A DNA stretch of 38,440 nt from an uncultured Collinsella sp. Its GTDB lineage: Bacteria; Actinomycetota; Coriobacteriia; Coriobacteriales; Coriobacteriaceae. The stretch is taken from contig CAUFMB010000019.1 in NCBI GenBank assembly GCA_959026535.1, positions 1 to 38,440 of the forward strand. The letters are read 5' to 3'. The notes under the pieces were generated by a model, which was not told the DNA's origin, searched no databases, and saw nothing but the letters and a program-made list of their open reading frames with translations. Below are positions 7,952 to 15,610 of this stretch, piece by piece. The first letter of the stretch is position 1; each line of letters begins with the position of its first letter. A program made the translations under genes and the position numbers.

Positions 7952-9205
7952 CTAGTCTGCGAGCTTCTCCACCTGATCGAGCATCTTGTCGAGCTTGGCC
8001 TTTGCTTCGGCCTTGACCTTCTCAGCTTCTTCATGAGCCTTCGCCTTCTGGGCGGCCTTTTCCTCGGCCTCGGGATCGACGACCACCAGGTTGGATGCAT
8101 CATGCTCAACCAACTTAAGCGCATGCTCGGGACACACCTTGACGCAAGCTCCGCAACCTAGGCAATACGTGGACTCCAGTGCAAAGCGACCGCTTCCCAC
8201 CAAATCGCAGGCGAACGTGGGGCATACATTGACGCACTCGCCGCACGACGTGCACTTGTCAAAATCGCACTCCGGCGTGCTCACCTGCATGTTCTGGGCA
8301 AGCTCGGGGTGGTTTTGCAGCGTCGAGAGCACCAGCTGCCGCCCGTGCGTGAGCGAACGGCGACGCTTGGTCGTCGTGGTGCCGCACATGGTGTTGAGCG
8401 TGCGCTCCAGCTGGGTAATCTGATGGCGATGGGCTTTGAGCTTCTGCGTCACCGAGGCCAGCGCCGCCGTCGCTGGGTTGAGCTTGGTCACCGTCAGGCC
8501 CGTGGTGCGGGCAATCTTTTCCATGTACTCCTTGCGCTCGTACTCGCGGCGCTTATGGCATTTGAGGCTTTTGGGATCGACCTCCAGGCCCATACCCGTG
8601 CCAGACCACTCTTCGGCCTTCGCAATCGCCTCGCCCAGAATGTCCTCACCGCCGGTGTTGCGGCATTTATCGCACACGCCCAACGGCAGGTACACACTCA
8701 CGTTGGGATAGTCTGCCAGTACCGAGAACCAGGTCTCGGCCGTAATATCGCCCACGCAGGCAACGACGACTTCGTTCTCGCGCGGCATGCGCTTAAGGGC
8801 ACGCGTGCAGGTGACGTAGGCGGTCTCGTGGCTCGTAGCCGCCGAGACAATGTCGTCGTAGACGTTTTTGGGCGCCAGGCGCGGCGAGATGATCGCCTCG
8901 GTCGGACAGGCAGCGGCGCACAGGCCGCACTTGCGACAGGAGTCGAGGATCTCGATGGAGTCTTCCTCGACCTCGATAGCGTTGACCGGGCACACGTCCA
9001 TGCACGCGGTGCAGCCGCTCTTTTCGTTTTTGCAGGTCAGGCACGGAATGGTGTTGCCGCGCGGGCGCTCCTTGTAGTCAGCAGGATTCCATTGAGGCGC
9101 CGACGGATCGAGTGCATCGGTCACACCGCCAAGCGGGTTTTTAAGAAAGTCGAAACCCTTGCTGATCTCGATAATGTCATCAAACAGATCGTGTTCCTGC
9201 GCCAT
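7952..9205 (-). CDS. Multi-cluster 4Fe-4S ferredoxin-type protein (417 aa)
   Basis: Four cysteine clusters are visible: two near the N-terminus (CLTCKNEKSGCTACMDVCP and CRKCGLCAAACP) and two in the C-terminal third (CTSCGECVNVCP and CLGCGACVKVCP), each of ferredoxin CxxCxxCxxxCP type or close to it. The middle contains more cysteines (CTRA, ACVGD, GVCDKCRN) and a basic stretch. The C-terminus is a charged Lys/Glu/Ala coiled coil. There is no signal peptide, so it is probably cytoplasmic. I chose the ATG at 9205, with GGAGG upstream, over an upstream ATG with an unrelated N-terminus. Its electron partner is unknown; the alcohol dehydrogenase genes next to it suggest a redox role. Confidence 0.8.
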   Translation of the reverse strand: MAQEHDLFDDIIEISKGFDFLKNPLGGVTDALDPSAPQWNPADYKERPRGNTIPCLTCKNEKSGCTACMDVCPVNAIEVEEDSIEILDSCRKCGLCAAACPTEAIISPRLAPKNVYDDIVSAATSHETAYVTCTRALKRMPRENEVVVACVGDITAETWFSVLADYPNVSVYLPLGVCDKCRNTGGEDILGEAIAKAEEWSGTGMGLEVDPKSLKCHKRREYERKEYMEKIARTTGLTVTKLNPATAALASVTQKLKAHRHQITQLERTLNTMCGTTTTKRRRSLTHGRQLVLSTLQNHPELAQNMQVSTPECDFDKCTSCGECVNVCPTFACDLVGSGRFALESTYCLGCGACVKVCPEHALKLVEHDASNLVVVDPEAEEKAAQKAKAHEEAEKVKAEAKAKLDKMLDQVEKLAD

Positions 9206-9356
9206 GCGCGGCCCCTCCCTGAGCAGTGCAAACAAGCAAGAGATAATGATACGCCATCGGCCCACGCCTCGGGCAAATTACACGCGGAGCATCTTTGCGG
9301 CAAATAGCCCATGGCCTATCGCCGTCTCGATTGCACAAGATCAATCAAGCGCCAAA

Positions 9357-10424
9357 CTATGCCTCGCGCATGAGCTCGGCGAGCTTTTGCCTGGTTACCT
9401 TTGTCTGCTCGTTGGCCATATTGCATTCGTTTCTAAAGGCCGCATCTGCAACGCTCATCAGGTCGGCATCGGAAATCTCGTCAAGGCCCAGTTCCTCGAG
9501 CGTCGTCGGCAGACCGACGCGCTGGCAAAACTCGAGCACCTGATCAAGCTCGGGCGCACACTCCAGGCGCAGCTGCACCACCAGACCAAATGCCACGGCC
9601 TCACCATGCATGGCCTTGCACTCGGGCAGAATCGTCAGGCCGTTGGCGATGGCATGGGCAAGCGCTAGGCCACCGCTCTCAAAGCCAACACCCGAGAGCA
9701 GAATATTGCACTCGATCAGGCGCTCAACCGCCGGCGATATACGGCCCTTTTTGAGATCGCGCTTGGCAGCGACGCCGCACTCCATAAGCGTGTCATAGCA
9801 GGCACGAGCCGCAACCAAGGCCAAGTGTCCCGGCGCGCCACCGTGCTCGTTGGCGCCATGCGCCGCGGCGCACGAACGCGCCTCGAAGTACGTTGCCAGC
9901 GCATCGCCCATACCAGCGACCGTCATACGCAGCGGGGCTGCCGCGAGCACGTTGGTATCGACCACAACTAGGTCTGGATTCTTCTCGAGCATCAGGTAGC
10001 GGTCGAACGACCCATCCTCGTGATACAACACCGAAATCGCGCTGCACGGACCGTCCATCGAAGCCGCCGTGGGGCATACGCACAACGGCAACTCGGCATA
10101 AAACGCAACGGCCTTGGCGATATCGAGCATCTTGCCGCCGCCAATACCCACCACCATGTCGCAATACTCGGCCTGGGCTTCCTTAGCCATTTCGACAACG
10201 GCCTCTTCCGTACACGGACCGTCATAAATCTTAAAGAACGGCTCGCTTAGATCTTCGTCCAGAAATCCATCGACGATCTGCCTGCACAGCCGATCCTCGG
10301 TGCCCCGGTCAAACAAGACATAGGCAGCGCAGCCCAACCATGACAAATACTTGCCTTGACGCGACAGTTCGCCCGGCCCCTGAACATACCGGCCGGGACC
10401 GCCGTAAACCACAGGAAGCGCCAT
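9357..10424 (-). CDS. Glycerol dehydrogenase-like protein, GldA paralogue 1 (355 aa)
   Basis: The protein belongs to the metal-dependent GldA branch of the iron/zinc alcohol dehydrogenase superfamily, which oxidises glycerol to dihydroxyacetone with NAD+. The NAD loop GIGGGKMLDIAKA is present. The three predicted zinc ligands are kept: Asp in GMGDALATYFEA, His in LAHAIANG and His in AMHGEAVAFG. It is clearly homologous to the gene at 10538 but diverged throughout, most in the first 70 residues. The N-terminal lobe (LGCAAYVLFDRGTEDRL) is less like classical GldA, so the substrate may differ. It is separated from gldA by a terminator and a REP-like hairpin, so it is probably transcribed on its own. 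Confidence 0.82.
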   Translation of the reverse strand: MALPVVYGGPGRYVQGPGELSRQGKYLSWLGCAAYVLFDRGTEDRLCRQIVDGFLDEDLSEPFFKIYDGPCTEEAVVEMAKEAQAEYCDMVVGIGGGKMLDIAKAVAFYAELPLCVCPTAASMDGPCSAISVLYHEDGSFDRYLMLEKNPDLVVVDTNVLAAAPLRMTVAGMGDALATYFEARSCAAAHGANEHGGAPGHLALVAARACYDTLMECGVAAKRDLKKGRISPAVERLIECNILLSGVGFESGGLALAHAIANGLTILPECKAMHGEAVAFGLVVQLRLECAPELDQVLEFCQRVGLPTTLEELGLDEISDADLMSVADAAFRNECNMANEQTKVTRQKLAELMREA

Positions 10425-10454
10425 ACGAGAATCCGCCCTTCATCAAACAACGAT

Positions 10455-10485
10455 TGGTGCAAAGTAACCTGACCCCTTTGCACCA
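10455..10485. repeat. REP-like hairpin with GGGTCAGGTTA loop
   Basis: A perfect 10-bp stem TGGTGCAAAG/CTTTGCACCA encloses an 11-nt loop that reads GGGTCAGGTTA on the minus strand. It lies between the gldA terminator and the start of gldA paralogue 1. The loop core resembles those at 7902 and 17795. Confidence 0.6.
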
Positions 10486-10489
10486 TAGC

Positions 10490-10523
10490 AAAAAGGGGCA
10501 AAGCCATCTGTTGGCTTTGCCCC
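10490..10523 (-). terminator. Rho-independent terminator of gldA
   Basis: On the minus strand an 11-bp perfect stem GGGGCAAAGCC/GGCTTTGCCCC with a 7-nt loop is followed by five U residues, 15 bp after the gldA stop. Confidence 0.88.
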
Positions 10524-10537
10524 TTCCTTAGCTTGAT

Positions 10538-11638
10538 TTACTCATCCATGAGATAGTAGTGACCCAGTGCGTCGGCACCCAGGATGGCGTTTGCGACCAT
10601 CTCGGGCGTCACCTCAAACGGCATATTGCACATGGTGTCCTCGGGCGCGCACGCGGCCTCGGCAACAATCATGGCCTGCTCGCGCGTAAGCTCGGCAACG
10701 CCAAGTTCCTTCATCGTGACCGGCAGGCCAAGCTCAATGCAGAAGCCCAAGACTTCCTCGAGCTTCTCGGTCGGGGCATCCTCGAGTACCAGCTGGACGA
10801 TAGTGCCGAAGGCGACCTTCTCGCCGTGATACATGCCGTGGCACTCGGACAGCATCGTCAGACCATTGTGGATGGCATGAGCAGCGGCAAGGCCCGAGCT
10901 CTCAAAGCCAATGCCCGAAAGCAGCGTATTGGCCTCAATGATGTGCTCGACGGCAGGCGTGAGCGCGCCCTTCTCCAGCGCGACCTTGGCCTTGACGCCA
11001 TCGGCCATAAGCGTCTCGTAGCAGAGCTTGGCGAGCGCCAGACCGGCCATTCCGCCCTTGCCGCCGGCGCAGGTGCCGCCGTCGGCATCGTGCGTCGCCT
11101 GAGCCTCGAAATAGGTTGCGAGCGCATCGCCCATACCGGAAACCGTCAGGCGCACCGGGCTCGCCGCGATAACCGTCGTATCCATAAGGACGATATTGGG
11201 GTTTGCCTTAAGGAAGAGGTATTTGTCGAACTGGCCGTCATCGGTATAGAGCACCGAAAGCGCCGAACACGGGGCATCGGTCGAAGCAATGGTGGGGCAA
11301 ATGATAACCGGGGACTCGAGGTAATAGGCGACGGCCTTCGCGGTGTCGAGGATCTTGCCGCCACCGACGCCGACGATGATGTCGCAACCGTTGTCGCGAG
11401 CGAGCGCAACCAGGCGATCGACCTCGCCCTTGGAGCACTCGCCGTTAAAGTCCTCAAACAGCAGCTCGGCCTTAGCCTCGGTAAAACCGCCCTCGATCTT
11501 GGCACCGACGCGCTTCTTGCCCGAAGGCGTCACGATGACGAGGGCCTTAGCGCCGAGCGGCTCAACGTAAGAGCCGAGCTTGGCGAGCTCGTCCGGACCC
11601 TGGATGTACTTGCTGGGGCTATTGAAAATTGCAGCCAT
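10538..11638 (-). CDS. gldA: Glycerol dehydrogenase (366 aa)
   Basis: This one is close to classical bacterial GldA in length and text. It starts with a MAAIFNSPSKYIQGPDEL-type N-terminus, has the dinucleotide loop GVGGGKILDTAKA, and keeps the three zinc ligands (Asp in GMGDALATYFEA, His in AAHAIHNG and His in YHGEKVAFG). It oxidises glycerol to dihydroxyacetone or runs in reverse to recycle NADH during fermentation. A terminator follows it and another lies upstream after the iron alcohol dehydrogenase, so it probably forms its own transcription unit. The ribosome-binding site is weak (GAATGGGAT). The paralogue next door suggests an old tandem duplication. Confidence 0.92.
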   Translation of the reverse strand: MAAIFNSPSKYIQGPDELAKLGSYVEPLGAKALVIVTPSGKKRVGAKIEGGFTEAKAELLFEDFNGECSKGEVDRLVALARDNGCDIIVGVGGGKILDTAKAVAYYLESPVIICPTIASTDAPCSALSVLYTDDGQFDKYLFLKANPNIVLMDTTVIAASPVRLTVSGMGDALATYFEAQATHDADGGTCAGGKGGMAGLALAKLCYETLMADGVKAKVALEKGALTPAVEHIIEANTLLSGIGFESSGLAAAHAIHNGLTMLSECHGMYHGEKVAFGTIVQLVLEDAPTEKLEEVLGFCIELGLPVTMKELGVAELTREQAMIVAEAACAPEDTMCNMPFEVTPEMVANAILGADALGHYYLMDE

Positions 11639-11654
11639 AACTATCCCATTCTCT

Positions 11655-11699
11655 AAAAGAAAAAAGAAAGGGGCTCCGTACAGATACGTGCGGAGCCCC
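11655..11699 (-). terminator. Terminator of the iron alcohol dehydrogenase
   Basis: On the minus strand a 9-bp stem GGGGCTCCG/CGGAGCCCC (11670-11699, 12-nt loop) is followed by a U-rich run opposite 11655-11669, starting 23 bp after the stop codon. Confidence 0.88.
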
Positions 11700-11721
11700 T
11701 CGTTACGATAACAAGAGTCGA

Positions 11722-12945
11722 TTAGAAATCGATGTCGGTGTCGTAGTAGCAGGCCTTGAGGATCTTCTCGAAGTCGGCAGCCTTGGTCTCACGCGGGTTC
11801 TCGGGCGTGCAAGCGTCCTGCTCGGCGTTCGCGGCGATCTCGGGCAGCTTGGCGAGGAACTCCTCCTCGGAAACCATCTGCGGGTTCTCGGCGTCGACCT
11901 TCACGCCACCATTCGCGTAATCCTTGATGGACTGCGGAATGTTGAGCTGGTCGTTGAGGTCGCGAATCTTCTGGACGAGTGCAGCGATGAGCTCCTCGTT
12001 GGTCTCGCCGGGAAGGTGCAGGATCTCCTTGGCCACGTAAGCGTAACGCTCGGCAGCACGGGGATCCTTGGAGTTCCACTGGATGACCTTGCCCAGGTAC
12101 ATGGCGTTAGCAGCACCGTGGATGATGTGGCCGTTCTCGAAGGCAGCACCGGTCTTGTGAGCCATGGAGTGAACGATGCCGAGCAGGCCCGAGGAGAAGG
12201 CGATACCGGCGATGCACTGAGCCTCGTGCATGTGCTGACGGGCCTCATGGTCGCCAGCATAGGACTTGGGCAGCCACTCGACGATCTCGCGGATGCCGTG
12301 CAGAGCGTTGGCATCGGTGAACATAGAGGCGCAGGTGGAAACGTAGGCCTCCATGCAGTGGGTCAGAGCGTCCATGCCGGTGTGAGCGCACAGCTTGGCG
12401 GGCATGGTGTAGGTGAGCTCGGGGTCGACGATGGCGACATCAGGGGTGATGTTGAAGTCGGCCAGCGGGTACTTGATGCCCTTGGCGTAGTCGGTGATGA
12501 CGGAGAAGGCAGTGACCTCGGTAGCGGTACCGGAGGTAGAGGAGATGGCGCAGAAGTGAGCCTTCTGACGCAGCTCGGGGAAGCTGAACGGCTGGATGAT
12601 GTTATCGAAGGACTCCTCGGGATACTCGTAGAAGACCCACATGGCCTTAGCGGCATCGATGGGCGAGCCGCCGCCGATGGCGATAATCCAGTCGGGCTCG
12701 AACTCGCGCATGGCCTCGGCGCCCTTCATGACCGTCTCGATGGACGGATCGGACTCGACGCCCTCGAACAGCTTGACCTCGAAGCCGCCCTCTTTGAGGT
12801 CGGCCTCGACGTCCTGCAGGAACCCGCCGCGACGCATAGAGCTGCCGCCAGAAACGATGATGGCCTTCTTGCCCTTGAGGTTCTTCACCTCGTGGCGAGC
12901 GCCCTCACCAAAGTACAGATCGCGAGGATTGGTAAAACGTCCCAT
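11722..12945 (-). CDS. Iron-containing alcohol dehydrogenase (407 aa)
   Basis: This is a group III alcohol dehydrogenase of the kind that includes 1,3-propanediol, butanol and lactaldehyde (FucO) oxidoreductases. The dinucleotide loop GGGSPIDAAKA is present. The iron ligands are Asp and His in MDALTHCMEAY, His in VHSMAHKTGA and His in IIHGAANAMYL, all conserved. The ATG at 12945 has TAGGAGG six bases upstream; the longer frame adds only an arginine-rich stretch. With two glycerol dehydrogenases next to it, reduction of a glycerol-derived or fermentation aldehyde is plausible, but the substrate cannot be fixed by sequence. A transport gene is not present. Confidence 0.88.
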   Translation of the reverse strand: MGRFTNPRDLYFGEGARHEVKNLKGKKAIIVSGGSSMRRGGFLQDVEADLKEGGFEVKLFEGVESDPSIETVMKGAEAMREFEPDWIIAIGGGSPIDAAKAMWVFYEYPEESFDNIIQPFSFPELRQKAHFCAISSTSGTATEVTAFSVITDYAKGIKYPLADFNITPDVAIVDPELTYTMPAKLCAHTGMDALTHCMEAYVSTCASMFTDANALHGIREIVEWLPKSYAGDHEARQHMHEAQCIAGIAFSSGLLGIVHSMAHKTGAAFENGHIIHGAANAMYLGKVIQWNSKDPRAAERYAYVAKEILHLPGETNEELIAALVQKIRDLNDQLNIPQSIKDYANGGVKVDAENPQMVSEEEFLAKLPEIAANAEQDACTPENPRETKAADFEKILKACYYDTDIDF

Positions 12946-13445
12946 ACTGTGCCTCCTAAACAAGCCCCTCTTAGACTTGCGTATATAACGGAGCACCCAA
13001 TTGGCTCCGTTAGGACCGGTTTGCGCGTTGCCGGCGATGACAATGCGCGATGTCTAAACGTCTCAACGCTCAGACAAACACTATTTTACCGTTCTGGTTG
13101 GTCAGTTATTCACCTAAAGCCGCCAATGATGAAACGTTTTTTCTATCCCTGAAGACCCTTGTGCGGCATTCATACTCCCAAGCTGGGCAAACGTTTTATC
13201 AAGGTTGACTACATATCCTGGGCAGGACGGTGCCCCTCCAAAATATGCACCGTTCGCCGCCAAAAATCGACCGTTTGCGGCACCGTGATACCACTCGGTC
13301 GTCCAAGGTGCCGACATTTGTGCGACATCCGTCTTCGTGGTGCAAAGGTGCAAGTCCAAGTGCGGCACCCCCGGTGTGCCACATGCGGGTAAACTAGAAC
13401 CTTATATAGAAACATTTGAACCCTAACCGCAGCAAAGGAGGCCCC
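12946..13445. other. Divergent 500-bp intergenic region
   Basis: I see no credible gene here. It must hold the promoters of the leftward dehydrogenase and the rightward helical-repeat operon. Visible structure includes a hairpin with 9-bp perfect arms (12986-12994 with 13004-13012) in the dehydrogenase leader, and two copies of AAACGTTTT (about 13133 and 13189) that could be regulator sites. Confidence 0.5.
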
Positions 13446-14522
13446 ATGGCATTCGATCCCATTCAAGAGGATTGCCATCGCCTCGTTCTTGAGGCCTTGC
13501 GCCGCGACAATATCCCGCTCACCGACGCTGCCGCCGTAGAGCGTCTGATGGAACAATTCACCCGCAACCCCGCACCGCTCATCGTGCACGACCGCGACCG
13601 CGCCGGGCACCTCATTGCCAAGGTGGTCGAGGCTGTCGACTACCGCATTCCCTTTATCCCTGACGATACCCAGGCAGAGCAAGAAGAGACAGCTGCCGAG
13701 AACATGCTCCGCGAGGCGGCCGCACTCGATCCGGCCAACTGGGACGCTCAGCGCATGCTGACGGCACTCACCGCCGAATCCAACGAGGAATACGTACAGT
13801 ACCTGGTGTCCAAGTGCGATGAGGTCGAGCACGACCTAGCGCTCAAAATCGCCTCGGCCCAGGACCCCTACGAGCGCGAGGCCGCAGGCGACCTTACGCG
13901 CCGCCCCTATCTGCGCTGGCTTGCCGCCTTGGCATCGCGCGCCCTCATTAGCGGCCGCTATCGCATGTCGCTCGAAGCCGCAAATCGCAGCTTGGACTTT
14001 GCGCCCAACGACCCCGCTGATGTCCGCCACACCGCGATGCTCGCCATGGCAAAGCTCGAATACCCCGCCGAGGAGCTCAAGCGCTTTCGCTCCGCTCACT
14101 CCGTGCCGTACCTCGCGAATACCCCGCTGCGCCGCCGCCCCAAAGATGCGGAGCGTGACTTGGACCCGTGGACGCTCATCGCGCTGATGAGCGCTGCCTG
14201 GCGCGAGCTAGACTACGAGGGCGCCGAGCACTACCTGCGTATCCTTGCGCGTTCGTGCCCCCACGCCGCCGAGGCGCTCTACTTCCAAACCGAGTTTCCC
14301 GATGGCGTCTATGCCCGCGTCAACGTGGGTGTGGGCTCCACCGACGAGCTTGTCCTTGCGCTGTCCGAGGCGACGCCGGTACTGCAGGAGGGCCTGGGCG
14401 CCCCCGACAACGCCAGCTTTGCCGCCTGGGTCGCCACCAACGATATCGTGCGTTCCCAAATCGATGAGCGCATCCTGCGGGCGGCCGAGCAGGGTTTGCC
14501 GTTTAAGGGAGGAGACCTCTAA
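13446..14522 (+). CDS. Helical-repeat (TPR-like) protein of unknown function, first of pair (358 aa)
   Basis: I cannot assign a function. The protein has no signal peptide or membrane segment and is almost all helix. Several stretches have the spacing of tetratricopeptide units: the region ending LREAAALDPANWDAQRMLTAL, the one around SGRYRMSLEAANRSLDFAPNDP, and the one around LDYEGAEHYLRILARSCPHAAEAL. It is acidic overall. AAAGGAGG lies five bases before the ATG and fixes the start. Its stop overlaps the next start by one base (TAATG). The next gene has a similar size and build, and both precede murT-gatD, so an envelope-linked scaffold role is possible but unproven. Confidence 0.7.
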   Translation: MAFDPIQEDCHRLVLEALRRDNIPLTDAAAVERLMEQFTRNPAPLIVHDRDRAGHLIAKVVEAVDYRIPFIPDDTQAEQEETAAENMLREAAALDPANWDAQRMLTALTAESNEEYVQYLVSKCDEVEHDLALKIASAQDPYEREAAGDLTRRPYLRWLAALASRALISGRYRMSLEAANRSLDFAPNDPADVRHTAMLAMAKLEYPAEELKRFRSAHSVPYLANTPLRRRPKDAERDLDPWTLIALMSAAWRELDYEGAEHYLRILARSCPHAAEALYFQTEFPDGVYARVNVGVGSTDELVLALSEATPVLQEGLGAPDNASFAAWVATNDIVRSQIDERILRAAEQGLPFKGGDL

Positions 14523-15565
14523 TGGATCCGAGCGTCTACATCCCCGCCTACCTGGAGCGCACCTATCTGGCGTCGCACCCCGAACTCACCGATGCAGCAC
14601 GCGAGCTTGTCCATAACGACGTAAGCGTCAACCCTCACAAGTATGCGCAGACCGAGCATGCCCAGGCGCTGCTGTCCTATGCCGGTGTTCATCGCCACCT
14701 GCTCGACGAGCTCCATCGCATCGAGGACATGGGCAGCGACGAGGAGTTCGAACAGACGCGTAATCGCCTGTTCGACGACATGCGCGATGAGCTGCTCAAA
14801 ATTGTCCGCGTCGATGCACTGGCCGTCGACGCGCAGCTGCTCGCCATCATCCTGGCCGACACGCCCGTTGACGCCTGCCTAGGCGACCTGATGAAGCTCG
14901 AGGCGACCACGGCCGATTACCTGCAGCAAAGCGTGCCCGGGTTCGACATGGAAGCCTCGCACTACTGGGCCAATAATGTTTTGGCCGATGGTGTCACCGC
15001 AGCAGACCTTACCGTGAGCGAGCCGGCTCTTATCGGGTGGCTTCACACACTCGATGCCATCTCGCAGCTGTGCATGGCGAGCGCCCGCTACCGCGCTGCC
15101 GCCAACTACGCCCGCCGTGTTCTTAAGGCGGAAGGCTACCCCACCCGAGCCGCAGGCACCGTGCTGCTCGCCCTTGCTCGCTTGGAAGACGAGGACGGCT
15201 TTTTTGCCCTAGCCCACCAGCTCGAGGAAGAGATCGGGGCTGACGCGCTCGAGAACTCTCCTTGGTATCTGCTCGCCCGCACGATCCTGCTGTTCAAAAC
15301 AAACAAGATGCGCCCGGCGACACGCGCGCTGCGCGAGTTTGCCAACCGCTGCGAGGGCGGTGCGTTCTTCTTACTGAACCCCATGTACCAGACACCGTAC
15401 CTTCCCTGCCGGCCCGAGCCACACGATCCCTGGGATCTTTCGCACCAGGCCGTTTGGGAAGCGGACGGTATTATCTCGGACACTCCCGACTTTGCCCCCT
15501 GGGCCAATGCCTGCGAAGACGTGTCGCAGCTTGCCCAGGAATTTGCGCGCCGCTACGGTTTTTAG
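14522..15565 (+). CDS. Helical-repeat protein of unknown function, second of pair (347 aa)
   Basis: This protein of similar size and fold to its neighbour is translationally coupled to it through TAATG, with GGAGG in the end of the upstream gene. It is predicted cytoplasmic and helical, with TPR-like pairs such as YRAAANYARRVLKAEGYP and the following LLALARLEDEDGFFALAHQLEEEIG. Both proteins contain a short proline-aromatic motif of the type VPYLANTP / TPYLPCRP, which hints at common ancestry. No catalytic motif is visible. It ends 45 bp before the MurT-GatD start on the same strand, so co-transcription is likely. Confidence 0.7.
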   Translation: MDPSVYIPAYLERTYLASHPELTDAARELVHNDVSVNPHKYAQTEHAQALLSYAGVHRHLLDELHRIEDMGSDEEFEQTRNRLFDDMRDELLKIVRVDALAVDAQLLAIILADTPVDACLGDLMKLEATTADYLQQSVPGFDMEASHYWANNVLADGVTAADLTVSEPALIGWLHTLDAISQLCMASARYRAAANYARRVLKAEGYPTRAAGTVLLALARLEDEDGFFALAHQLEEEIGADALENSPWYLLARTILLFKTNKMRPATRALREFANRCEGGAFFLLNPMYQTPYLPCRPEPHDPWDLSHQAVWEADGIISDTPDFAPWANACEDVSQLAQEFARRYGF

Positions 15566-15610
15566 TGACGCACTCGACCCGACCATGTCGTTTACGTTAG
15601 GAACGGTTTC

